Source of the DNA: Tsukamurella sp. M9C
Lineage (GTDB): Bacteria; Actinomycetota; Actinomycetes; Mycobacteriales; Mycobacteriaceae
Reading direction: 5' to 3'
Assembly: GCF_020169415.1 (NCBI RefSeq)
Contig: NZ_JAIULG010000018.1
Coordinates: 1 to 64,000 of the forward strand
Length of the DNA: 64,000 nt
The translations under genes and the position numbers were made by a program. The notes under the pieces were generated by a model. It did no database searches, was not told the DNA's origin, and saw nothing but the letters and a program-made list of their open reading frames with translations. This document shows, in pieces, positions 36,192 to 43,944 of this stretch. Positions within the stretch are counted from its first letter, which is position 1; each line of letters begins with the position of its first letter.

Positions 36192-36938
36192 TCAGACGAT
36201 CGTGCCCGAGTGCAGTCCGGGCAGGCGACCGTACGCGCCGCGGATGTGCGCCTCCGTGAGCTCGGCGGCGCGGGCGGAGTCCCCCGCCTCGATCGCGGCC
36301 AGGATCGCCCGGTGCTCCTCCTGCAGGACCGCGGTGAGCGCCGGCCAGTCGTCGATCTCCTCGAACGCGGCGAGGATCCCCGGGCGGAGGGCGCTGCGGA
36401 TGGCGACCGTCACCGTCGTGACGAGGCGGTTCCCGCAGGCCTCGGCGATCGCGGTGTGGAAATCGGTGTCGGCGTCGTTGAAGGCGGCGCGGTCGTCGCC
36501 GGCGGCATCCATCGCGGCGAGCGCGGCGCGGACCGGCGCCAGCGCCGCGGTCTCGGCGTCGCGGGCCGCGAGCGAGACCGAGGACCGCTCGAGGAGGACG
36601 CGCGCTTCGACGACCTCGGGGAACTCGAAGTTGCTGAGGGCCATGTGCAGGCGCAGGAAGTGGGAGAGGGAATCGGCGGGCACGGCGCTGACGAAGGTGC
36701 CCGCGCGGGGCCCGCTGCCGGTGCCGGACGTGACGACGCCCTGCGCCTCCAGCACGCGCAACGCCTCCCGGACCGCCGGCCGGCTCACCTCCAGCCGCGC
36801 CGCCAGGTCGCGCTCGGCGGGCAGCGCGTCACCGACGCGGAGCGAGCCCGCCAGGATCTGCTCCTCGATCGCGCTGATGACCAGGTGGTACGTGCGGGTG
36901 CGAGCGACGGGCCGCCAGTCCGGTGGGTCGAACGTCAT
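36192..36938 (-). CDS. FadR/LldR-type GntR regulator of the lut operon
   Basis: 248 residues. Winged helix (ALPAERDLAARLEVSRPAVR, about residues 43-62) with an FCD ligand domain. It is divergent from lutABC, whose promoter contains TGTGGTCAGACCACA, matching the TNGTNNNACNA consensus of LldR-type regulators. It probably represses lutABC until lactate (or a related acid) binds. The start ATG is at 36938; a longer frame exists but lacks homology. Confidence 0.88.
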   Translation of the reverse strand: MTFDPPDWRPVARTRTYHLVISAIEEQILAGSLRVGDALPAERDLAARLEVSRPAVREALRVLEAQGVVTSGTGSGPRAGTFVSAVPADSLSHFLRLHMALSNFEFPEVVEARVLLERSSVSLAARDAETAALAPVRAALAAMDAAGDDRAAFNDADTDFHTAIAEACGNRLVTTVTVAIRSALRPGILAAFEEIDDWPALTAVLQEEHRAILAAIEAGDSARAAELTEAHIRGAYGRLPGLHSGTIV

Positions 36939-36971
36939 GTCCCTCAGCCTTCCACGAGGAGCGCGCGTCGG

Positions 36972-37021
36972 TTGACATGTGGTCTCCGTCACCCTACCTT
37001 CGATCCTGTGGTCAGACCACA
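36972..37021 (+). promoter_or_regulatory. Sigma-A promoter and LldR-type operator of lutABC
   Basis: TTGACA (36972-36977), 17-bp spacer, TACCTT (36995-37000). The perfect palindrome TGTGGTC-A-GACCACA (37007-37021) begins about where transcription should start and contains TGGTCAGACCA, the FadR-family TNGTNNNACNA pattern. A half-site ATGTGGTC lies in the spacer. The repressor would block promoter clearance. Confidence 0.85.
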
Positions 37022-37045
37022 CGACATCGACCGGACGGAGGCCTC

Positions 37046-37786
37046 GTGAAAGTCGCGTTGTTCGCCACGTGCTTCAACGACACGATGTGGCCCGAGACGC
37101 CGAAGGCGGTGGTCCGGCTGCTGGAGCGCCTCGGCGTCGACGTCGAGTTCCCGCAGGCCCAGACGTGCTGCGGCCAGATGTTCACCAACACCGGGTACGC
37201 CGACGAAGCGATCCCCGGCGTCCGGCGCTTCGTCGACGTCTTCGCCGGTTACGACGCCGTCGTCGCCCCGTCGGGCTCGTGCGTCGGGTCCGTGCGGCAC
37301 CAGCACGCGGGCCTCGCGGACCGCGCCGGCGACCGCGGGCTCCGGACCGCCGTCGACGAGCTGACGCCCCGGGTTCACGAGCTCAGCGAGTTCCTCGTGG
37401 ACGTCCTCGGCGTGACCGACGTGGGCGCCTACTTTCCGCACCGCGTGACGTACCACCCCACGTGCCACTCGCTGCGCATGCTCCGCGTCGGCAACCGCCC
37501 GCTGCGCCTGCTCCGCGCGGTCCGCGGCATCGACCTCGTGGAGCTCCCCGACGCCGACCAGTGCTGCGGCTTCGGCGGCACCTTCGCCATGAAGAACGCC
37601 GACGTCTCCGTGGCGATGGGCCTGGACAAGACCGGACGCGTCCGGGACACCGGCGCCGAGTACCTCGTCGCCGGCGACAACTCCTGCCTCGCGCACATCG
37701 GCGGGCTCATGTCCCGCACCGGCGACCGCACGCGCACCGTCCACCTCGCCGAGATCCTGGCGTCCACGGAAGGGGCCCCGCGGTGA
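37046..37786 (+). CDS. lutA: LutA, Fe-S subunit of lactate utilisation complex
   Basis: 246 residues with two CCG domains (QTCCGQMFT and DQCCGFGGTF) that hold an iron-sulfur cluster or bind a heterodisulfide-like site. With LutB and LutC it oxidises L-lactate to pyruvate and passes electrons to the membrane. GTG start after GGACGGAGG. The stop overlaps the lutB start (GTGA). Confidence 0.93.
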   Translation: MKVALFATCFNDTMWPETPKAVVRLLERLGVDVEFPQAQTCCGQMFTNTGYADEAIPGVRRFVDVFAGYDAVVAPSGSCVGSVRHQHAGLADRAGDRGLRTAVDELTPRVHELSEFLVDVLGVTDVGAYFPHRVTYHPTCHSLRMLRVGNRPLRLLRAVRGIDLVELPDADQCCGFGGTFAMKNADVSVAMGLDKTGRVRDTGAEYLVAGDNSCLAHIGGLMSRTGDRTRTVHLAEILASTEGAPR

Positions 37787-39267
37787 CCACCGGACATCCG
37801 CACGTCGGCGTGACCGGCACGTTCGTCGGCATGCCGACGTTCCCGGACGCCGCCCGGGAGGCGCTGGCCGACACCACGCTGCGCCGCAACCTGGCGCACG
37901 CCACGAAGGTCATTCGGGGCAAGCGGGCCTCCGTCGTCGGCGAGCTCGACGACTGGGAGCAGCTGCGCGACGCGGCCGAGGCGATCAAGAACCGCACCCT
38001 GCGCCACCTCGACCACTTCCTCGAACAGTTCGAGGCCAACGCCACCGCCGCGGGCGCGGTCGTGCACTGGGCCCGCGACGCCGAGGAGGCGAACCGGATC
38101 GTCGTCGACCTGGTGCGCGCCGCCGGCGCGAAGGAGGTGGTGAAGGTGAAGTCCATGGCCACCCAGGAGATCGAGCTCAACGAGGCCCTCGCGGCCGCCG
38201 GGATCGACGCCTGGGAGACCGACCTCGCGGAGCTCATCGTGCAGCTCGGCGAGGACTGGCCGAGCCACATCCTGGTGCCCGCGATCCACCGCAACCGCAC
38301 CGAGGTGCGCGACATCTTCCGGCGCCGGATGAAGGAGGTCGGCCGCCCCGCCCCGGACGACCTCACCGACGAGCCCGCCCGGCTCGCCGAGGCCGCGCGC
38401 CTGCACCTGCGGGAGAAGTTCCTCCGCGCCGAAGTCGGCGTGAGCGGAGCGAACTTCGCGATCGCCGAGACCGGCGGCCTCGTAGTGGTGGAGTCCGAGG
38501 GCAACGGCCGCATGTGCCTCACGCTGCCGAAGACCCTCATCTCGGTGGTGGGCATCGAGAAGATCCTGCCGACCTTCGACGACCTCGAGGTGTTCCTGCA
38601 GGTGCTCCCCCGCTCCAGCACGGGCGAGCGCGAGAACCCGTACACCTCGATCTGGACCGGGCCCTCCGGCGACGGCGACGGGCCGGAGGTCGTGCACATC
38701 GTGCTGCTCGACAACCATCGCACCGACGTCCTCGCCGACGAGGTGGGCCGCTCCGCCCTGCGCTGCATCCGCTGCTCCGCGTGCCTGAACGTCTGCCCCG
38801 TGTACGAGCGGGTCGGCGGCCACAGCTACGGCTCCGTCTATCCCGGCCCCATCGGCGCGATCCTGACGCCGCAGCTGCGCGGCACGTCGTCCGCGGTCGA
38901 CGCCTCGCTGCCCTACGCCTCCACGCTCTGCGGCGCCTGCTTCGACGCCTGCCCCGTGAAGATCCCCATCCCGGACCTGCTGGTCCACCTGCGGACCCGG
39001 GTGGTCGACGAGGCGCGCGGCGGCGTCCCCAAGCCCGAGGCCGCCGCGATGAAGGGTGCGGCGTGGATGTTCGGCAGCGCCGGCAGGCTCGGCGCGGCGC
39101 AACGAGTGGCGACCCTCGGTGGCCGGATCTTCCGCCGTCGCACGACGTTCGGCAACCTCCCGGGTCCGATGCGCGGCTGGAGCGCCGAGCGCGACACCCC
39201 CGTCCCGCCGACGGAGACCTTCCGGCAGTGGTGGGCACGCGAACACGAGGGAGGCGACGGGCGATGA
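37783..39267 (+). CDS. lutB: LutB, ferredoxin-like subunit of lactate utilisation complex
   Basis: 494 residues. N-terminal LUD domain (EEVVKVKSMATQEIELNEAL-type text, GVSGANFAIAETGGLVV). Two [4Fe-4S] motifs: C328-x2-C331-x2-C334-x3-C338 and C383-x2-C386-x3-C390. C-terminal DUF3390-like tail ending TFRQWWAREH. Middle gene of lutABC, joined by GTGA and ATGA overlaps. Confidence 0.93.
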   Translation: MTTGHPHVGVTGTFVGMPTFPDAAREALADTTLRRNLAHATKVIRGKRASVVGELDDWEQLRDAAEAIKNRTLRHLDHFLEQFEANATAAGAVVHWARDAEEANRIVVDLVRAAGAKEVVKVKSMATQEIELNEALAAAGIDAWETDLAELIVQLGEDWPSHILVPAIHRNRTEVRDIFRRRMKEVGRPAPDDLTDEPARLAEAARLHLREKFLRAEVGVSGANFAIAETGGLVVVESEGNGRMCLTLPKTLISVVGIEKILPTFDDLEVFLQVLPRSSTGERENPYTSIWTGPSGDGDGPEVVHIVLLDNHRTDVLADEVGRSALRCIRCSACLNVCPVYERVGGHSYGSVYPGPIGAILTPQLRGTSSAVDASLPYASTLCGACFDACPVKIPIPDLLVHLRTRVVDEARGGVPKPEAAAMKGAAWMFGSAGRLGAAQRVATLGGRIFRRRTTFGNLPGPMRGWSAERDTPVPPTETFRQWWAREHEGGDGR

Positions 39268-39902
39268 CCGCACGCGAGGAGATCCTCGGCCGGGTCCGGG
39301 CCGCGCTCGCCGACGTCGGCGACCGCGACGCCGCCGAGACCCCGGTCCCCTGGACGTACGGCCGGCCCGTCGGGACCGGCGATCTCGACGTGGTCGACCG
39401 GTTCGCGGAACGAGTCGCCGACTACCGCGCCCAGGTCCGACGGTGCGCCGCCCCCGATCTCGGCGCGACGGTGCGCGAGCTGCTCGGGCCCGTCGACGAT
39501 GCGGCGGGGGTGCTCGGCGACGAGGTCGTCCGCGACCTCGTCCCCGGGCCGCTCCCCTGGCTCGACGACGACCGCCTCTCGCCGTACCGGCTCGACGCCG
39601 CCGCTGCCGTGGTGACCACCGCCACCGTCGGGATCGCCAACACCGGGACGATCGTGCTCGACCACGGCCCGGGCCAGGGGCGCCGGGCCGTCACCCTGGT
39701 GCCAGACGTGCACGTCTGCATCGTCCACGCCGACCGGATCGTCGACGACGTCCCCGCGGTCGTCGCGCGGCTGCGGGACTCCGGCGCGGACGTCCGCCCG
39801 CTCACCTGGATCAGCGGGCCCAGCGCGACGAGCGACATCGAGCTGGACCGCGTGGAGGGCGTGCACGGCCCCCGGAACCTGCGGGTGATCGTCGTCGAGT
39901 GA
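39264..39902 (+). CDS. lutC: LutC, LUD-domain subunit
   Basis: 212 residues: LUD domain with VVTTATVGIANTGTIVLDHG, LVPDVHVCIV and SGPSATSDIELDRVEGVHGP, the LutC/YkgG signature. Third gene of the lactate operon; ATG overlaps the lutB stop. Converges on the hot-dog gene with 6 bp between stops and no obvious terminator. Confidence 0.93.
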   Translation: MTAREEILGRVRAALADVGDRDAAETPVPWTYGRPVGTGDLDVVDRFAERVADYRAQVRRCAAPDLGATVRELLGPVDDAAGVLGDEVVRDLVPGPLPWLDDDRLSPYRLDAAAAVVTTATVGIANTGTIVLDHGPGQGRRAVTLVPDVHVCIVHADRIVDDVPAVVARLRDSGADVRPLTWISGPSATSDIELDRVEGVHGPRNLRVIVVE

Positions 39903-39908
39903 GCGCGT

Positions 39909-40391
39909 TCAGAGCACGGCGTCGTGCATGACGATGCCGGGAGCGGCCGCGTCGACGAGGTCGGTGTTCGCCTCGTCGCCGCCGGCATAGGCGACGACGC
40001 TCGACGTCTCGATCCGGGTCTCGCCGCCGACGCGCACGACGCAGTCCACGGTGAACAGGTCGATCCCGGCTCGCGTCACGCGGTCGGAGATCCGGGCTCC
40101 CAGCGACGCGACGTCGCCGATCCGGATCGGCGTCACCTGGCGGACCGTCTGGGAGACGTGCAGCAGCCGGCCGACGTTGAACTGCTCGATCTGTTCCGCC
40201 AGCAGCCGCGCGGCCACCTTGAACACCGGATCCGCCACGATGAGCGGCGGGACGGGCGTGTCCCGCGGGATGATCCGGCTGCTCGCGTACGGGACGTGCG
40301 GCGAGCGGGTGGCCCGGCCGTACGACCGCAGTCCCTCGGAATCGACGGAATAGCAGTCGTCCAGCCAGTGGGTGTAGTCGCCGTCGGTCAT
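39909..40391 (-). CDS. Hot-dog-fold (MaoC/FAS1-dehydratase-like) protein
   Basis: 160 residues resembling a single hot-dog domain: LLHVSQTVRQVTPIRIGDVA and RVGGETRIETSSVVAYAGG fit acyl-thioester dehydratases or thioesterases. The MaoC catalytic D.N....H set is not clear, so the reaction is uncertain. ATG overlaps the tetR stop (ATGA). Its partner across the divergent promoter is a FabH-like ketosynthase, suggesting a joint role in acyl-chain chemistry. Confidence 0.65.
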   Translation of the reverse strand: MTDGDYTHWLDDCYSVDSEGLRSYGRATRSPHVPYASSRIIPRDTPVPPLIVADPVFKVAARLLAEQIEQFNVGRLLHVSQTVRQVTPIRIGDVASLGARISDRVTRAGIDLFTVDCVVRVGGETRIETSSVVAYAGGDEANTDLVDAAAPGIVMHDAVL

Positions 40392-41005
40392 TCGGCGACT
40401 GTAGCGCCCCGCACCACGTCGGGAGCCGCCATCGTCAGGTCGAGCAGGGCCATCATCGAGTGGTAGACGTCGGTGAGCGGATAGATGTCGCGGGCGGCGC
40501 GCGCCCGGGCGACCGCGCCCTCGATCGAGCTCATGAAGACGGAGGCGAAGACGAGCGCGCCGCGCTCCTCGACGCCGTAATCGACCAGCGCGGAGGCGAA
40601 CCGCCGCTCGCACTCGGTGTACGCGGCGGTGGCGGCGTCCTGCACGCGGGGCGCGCCGTCGGCCAGGGCGGCCGCCAGGAGCGGACACCCGACCTGGAAC
40701 TCGGAGCGGACCAGCACCCGCTTCCACAGCTCGATGAACCGGCCGATCCACTCGTGGGGCTCGCCCTTGCTGGTCGCGGCGTCGATGTACCGGAGCAGGC
40801 GGCGGCCCGCGAGCGACGTGGACGCCTCCACGAGCTCGGCCTTGCCGCCGGGGAAGTACTGGTACAGCGAGTTCTTGGAGGCCTGCGACTGCGCGGTGAG
40901 TTCGGCGAGGCCGGCGTCGGCGAAGCCGTGGCGTCCGACCAGGTTGAGCGCGGTGTTGACCAGTCGCACGCGGGGGCGGGGGCGCGGCTTCGGGGCGGTG
41001 GGCAT
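40388..41005 (-). CDS. TetR-family regulator beside fabH-like gene
   Basis: 205 residues. HTH (LAELTAQSQASKNSLYQYFP) near residues 33-52, then the helical domain with the conserved RSEFQVGCPLLAAALA text of the AcrR/LfrR-like branch. GAGGAGGG precedes ATG 41005. The 168-bp region shared with the FabH-like gene has three palindromes. Probably represses both directions; ligand perhaps an acyl-CoA (inference). Confidence 0.87.
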   Translation of the reverse strand: MPTAPKPRPRPRVRLVNTALNLVGRHGFADAGLAELTAQSQASKNSLYQYFPGGKAELVEASTSLAGRRLLRYIDAATSKGEPHEWIGRFIELWKRVLVRSEFQVGCPLLAAALADGAPRVQDAATAAYTECERRFASALVDYGVEERGALVFASVFMSSIEGAVARARAARDIYPLTDVYHSMMALLDLTMAAPDVVRGATVAE

Positions 41006-41061
41006 CGTGGCCGGACCCTCCTCGACTCTTCGGAAACAGCGGACGTCCACCGAAGTGGAGT

Positions 41062-41141
41062 CCGCCACGCGGCGTGGCGGCGCTTGTTTGAACCGCTCGG
41101 TTCATGTTACCAATGACGGGTCGATGAACCGAATGGTTCAT
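41062..41141. promoter_or_regulatory. Three palindromes between tetR and fabH-like gene
   Basis: CCGCCACG-CGG-CGTGGCGG (41062-41080); TGAACCGCTCGGTTCA (41089-41104, perfect 16 bp); ATGAACC-gaat-GGTTCAT (41124-41141). The last two share GAACC/GGTTC arms 35 bp apart centre to centre and look like a repeated TetR operator. The first may be a leader hairpin of tetR or a second factor's site. Confidence 0.8.
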
Positions 41142-41173
41142 CCGCGCCACCCCTCGAACGGAGTACCTCACGC

Positions 41174-42238
41174 ATGACCGCCCCCGCCCGGATCGCCCCT
41201 CCCGCCCCCGCTGAGCAGTCGAACGTCAGCTACCTCGGGATCGGCGCGTACCGACCGCGGCGCGTGGTGCCCAACTCCGAGATCGTCGACAAGATCGACT
41301 CGAGCGACGAGTGGATCAAGACCCGCTCGGGCATCGAGTCGCGGCACTTCGCCGAGGACGACGAGACGATCCTGTCGATGTCGGTGAAGGCCGCCGAGCG
41401 CGCGATCACGGCCGCGGGCATCGATCCCCAGCTGGTCGACTGCGTCATCTCCGCGACGAACACCCGCCTGGAGCTGGGCCCCTCGCTCGCGCCGCAGATC
41501 GCCAAGGAGCTGGGCCGCGTCGGCGTCCCCGCGTTCGACATCACCGCCGGCTGCTCCGGCTTCACCACCGCCGCCGCCGTCGGCACCGACCTGATCCGGG
41601 CCGGCACCGCGAAGTACGTCGTGGTCGTGGGCGTCGAGCGCCTCTCCGATCTCATCTCGCCCGAGGACCGCACCTGCGCGTTCATCTTCGCCGACGGTGC
41701 CGGCGCGGCCGTGCTCGGACCGTCCGAGGAGGTGGGCGTCTCCCAGGTGTCGTGGGGCGCCGACGGCGACTTCACCACCGCGATCTTCCAGGACAAGGAC
41801 TTCGGCACGTACTTCGACGAGGTCCACGCCTTCCGGGACGACACCACGACCGAGGCGCCCGTCCGCCCGTTCCTGCGCATGGAGGGCCGCAAGGTCTTCC
41901 GCTGGGCCGCGACCGCGCTGCTCCCCGCGTGCCAGGAGGCGCTCAAGCTCGCCGGCCTCACCTCGAAGGACATCGACGTCTTCGTGCCGCACCAGGCCAA
42001 CCTGCGGATCACCCAGGTGCTCATCAAGGCGCTCGAGTTGCGCGACGACTGCGTGGTCGCCGAGGACATCGTGACCACCGGCAACACCTCCGCGGCGTCG
42101 ATCCCGCTCGCCGTCGAGGAGCTCCTGCGCACCGGCAAGGCGAAGCCCGGCCAGACCGCGCTCGTCATGGCCTTCGGCTCCGGCCTGGCCTACGCCGGCC
42201 ACGTCATCACCCTGCCGCCGGTCCACTTCGAGGACTGA
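41174..42238 (+). CDS. FabH-like beta-ketoacyl synthase III
   Basis: 354 residues, KAS III fold with the intact Cys127-His273-Asn304 triad in TAGCSGF, VPHQAN and TGNTSAAS. FabH condenses acyl-CoA with malonyl-ACP; in mycobacteria it links FAS-I to FAS-II. Placement outside a fas operon, under its own TetR and opposite a hot-dog protein, suggests a specialised acyl-chain role rather than housekeeping. Its stop CTGA may be read by the next gene's unusual start. Confidence 0.88.
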   Translation: MTAPARIAPPAPAEQSNVSYLGIGAYRPRRVVPNSEIVDKIDSSDEWIKTRSGIESRHFAEDDETILSMSVKAAERAITAAGIDPQLVDCVISATNTRLELGPSLAPQIAKELGRVGVPAFDITAGCSGFTTAAAVGTDLIRAGTAKYVVVVGVERLSDLISPEDRTCAFIFADGAGAAVLGPSEEVGVSQVSWGADGDFTTAIFQDKDFGTYFDEVHAFRDDTTTEAPVRPFLRMEGRKVFRWAATALLPACQEALKLAGLTSKDIDVFVPHQANLRITQVLIKALELRDDCVVAEDIVTTGNTSAASIPLAVEELLRTGKAKPGQTALVMAFGSGLAYAGHVITLPPVHFED

Positions 42239-42243
42239 TCGTC

Positions 42244-43299
42244 CTGCAGCCGAAGCAACCCGACGCCTGCCCGGGGGTCCTGCGACCGCACGCCGCGGCC
42301 GACGGTGCCCTGGTCCGGGTCCGGCTGCCCGGCGGAGCGCTCGAACCCGCTCAGCTCGTCGCCCTCGCGGAACTCGCCGGTGACGAGCCGATCGAGCTGA
42401 CCTCGCGCGGCAACGTCCAGCTGCGCGGCGTCGCCGACCTCGACGCCGCTGGCGGGCTTCTCGCCGACGCGGGACTGTTGCCCTCGCCGACACACGAGCG
42501 CGTGCGCAACATCGTCGCCTCGCCGCAGGCCGGCGAGCTCCGGGAGACCGCCGCGGCGCTCGACCGGGCGCTCGTGGCGCGCGCCGCCCTCGCCGAGCTC
42601 CCGGGTCGGTTCCTGTTCGCCCTCGACGACGGCGCCGGCGACGTCGCGGCGCTCGCCGCGGACGCCGAGTCGCGCGGCGGCGTGCTCCACCTCGCCGGGC
42701 GGCCGACCGACCTGCCCGGCACCGTCGACGCGCTGCTCGACGCCGCGCAGGCGTTCCTCGACCTGCGCGGCGACGAATGGCGCGTGCACGACCTGCCCGA
42801 CGGTGCCGACCGCATCGCCGCCGCGCTCGGCGGGCGCACCACCGGGCCCCGTTCCGTGCCCGCGCCCCCCACGCCGCCTCCCGTCGGCTGGTTCGACCGG
42901 CCCGACGGCTCGGTGACGCTCGGGATGGGCGTTCCGCTGGGCCGGCTCGACCCGCGCACCGCGCAGTTCGTCGCCGCCGTGGACCACCCGATCACGATCA
43001 CGCCGTGGCGGACGGTACACGTGCACGGCCTCGACGAGGGCGTTGCGGAGACCGTGGTGCGGGTCCTCGCGCCGATGGGCCTGATCTTCGACGCGAACGC
43101 GCCGCTCCTGCGGGTGAGCGCGTGCGTCGGCGATCACGGATGCGCCCGCGCGCACGGCGATTCGCTCGCGCACGCGGCGGACATCGCCGACGACATCGCC
43201 GACGACGAGCGGGTCCACGTGGTCGCGTGCGAGCGCGGCTGCGGCGCACCGTCGGGCGAACACCGACGGGTGGTCGTGACCGGCGAGCCCGGCGAATAG
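42244..43299 (+). CDS. cobG: Precorrin-3B synthase CobG
   Basis: About 351 residues, nitrite/sulfite-reductase-like. N-terminal CPGVLRPHAAADGALVRVRL and siroheme-type cluster ligands C-x5-C (ACVGDHGC) and C-x3-C (ACERGCG). It makes precorrin-3B with O2 in aerobic B12 synthesis. No ATG, GTG or TTG exists in frame near the N-terminus. CTG 42244 has GAGGA nine bases upstream, and CTG 42235 would overlap the FabH stop. Start therefore uncertain. Corresponds to Rv2064. Confidence 0.88.
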   Translation: MQPKQPDACPGVLRPHAAADGALVRVRLPGGALEPAQLVALAELAGDEPIELTSRGNVQLRGVADLDAAGGLLADAGLLPSPTHERVRNIVASPQAGELRETAAALDRALVARAALAELPGRFLFALDDGAGDVAALAADAESRGGVLHLAGRPTDLPGTVDALLDAAQAFLDLRGDEWRVHDLPDGADRIAAALGGRTTGPRSVPAPPTPPPVGWFDRPDGSVTLGMGVPLGRLDPRTAQFVAAVDHPITITPWRTVHVHGLDEGVAETVVRVLAPMGLIFDANAPLLRVSACVGDHGCARAHGDSLAHAADIADDIADDERVHVVACERGCGAPSGEHRRVVVTGEPGE

Positions 43300-43308
43300 A
43301 CTTCCCGG

Positions 43309-43944
43309 GTGCACGACTACCTCACCGACGGCGCCGAGATCTACCGGCGATCGTTCGCCACGATCCGCGCCGAGGCGGACCTCGCCGCCCTCGCCGCCGA
43401 CGCGGAGACGGTGGCGGTCCGCATGATCCACGCCGCCGGCCAGGTCGATCTGGATCGCGACATCCGCATCTCCGCCGGCGCCGTCGCGGCCGGACGCTCC
43501 GCGCTGCGCGCCGGGGCGCCCATCCTCGCGGACGCGAACATGGTGGTGCACGGCGTCACCCGCGCCCGCCTGCCCGAGGACAACGAGGTGCTGTGCCAGC
43601 TGCGCGATCCGCGCGTGCCCGCGCTGGCCGCCGAGATCGGGAACACGCGCAGCGCCGCGGCCCTGCAGCTGTGGGGCGAACGCATGGCGGGCGCTGTCGT
43701 CGCGATCGGCAACGCGCCGACGGCCCTGTTCCACCTGCTCGACCTGCTCGCGGCGGGCGCGCCGAAACCCGCGGTCGTCGTGGGGATCCCGGTCGGCTTC
43801 ATCGGCGCCGCCGAGTCGAAGGACGCGCTCGTCGCGGAGGCGGCGGGGCTGGGCGTCGAGTACATCACCGTGCTGGGCCGCCGCGGCGGCAGCGCGATCA
43901 CGGCGGCGGCGCTCAACGCGCTGGCGCGGGAGGAGGAGCTGTGA
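43309..43944 (+). CDS. cobH: Precorrin-8X methylmutase CobH
   Basis: 211 residues, complete family match: RMIHAAGQVD with the catalytic His, PILADANMVVHGVTR, and the C-terminal VVGIPVGFIGAAESKDAL. It moves the C11 methyl group to C12 to give hydrogenobyrinate. GTG start nine bases after the cobG stop. Its stop overlaps cobIJ (GTGA). Corresponds to Rv2065. Confidence 0.95.
   Translation: MHDYLTDGAEIYRRSFATIRAEADLAALAADAETVAVRMIHAAGQVDLDRDIRISAGAVAAGRSALRAGAPILADANMVVHGVTRARLPEDNEVLCQLRDPRVPALAAEIGNTRSAAALQLWGERMAGAVVAIGNAPTALFHLLDLLAAGAPKPAVVVGIPVGFIGAAESKDALVAEAAGLGVEYITVLGRRGGSAITAAALNALAREEEL

Noticed and set aside
32561-36259. 1232-residue frame antisense to cobN
   Set aside because: Low-complexity Val/Arg/Glu/Gly shadow of the cobN gene, with no ribosome site and no recognisable domain.
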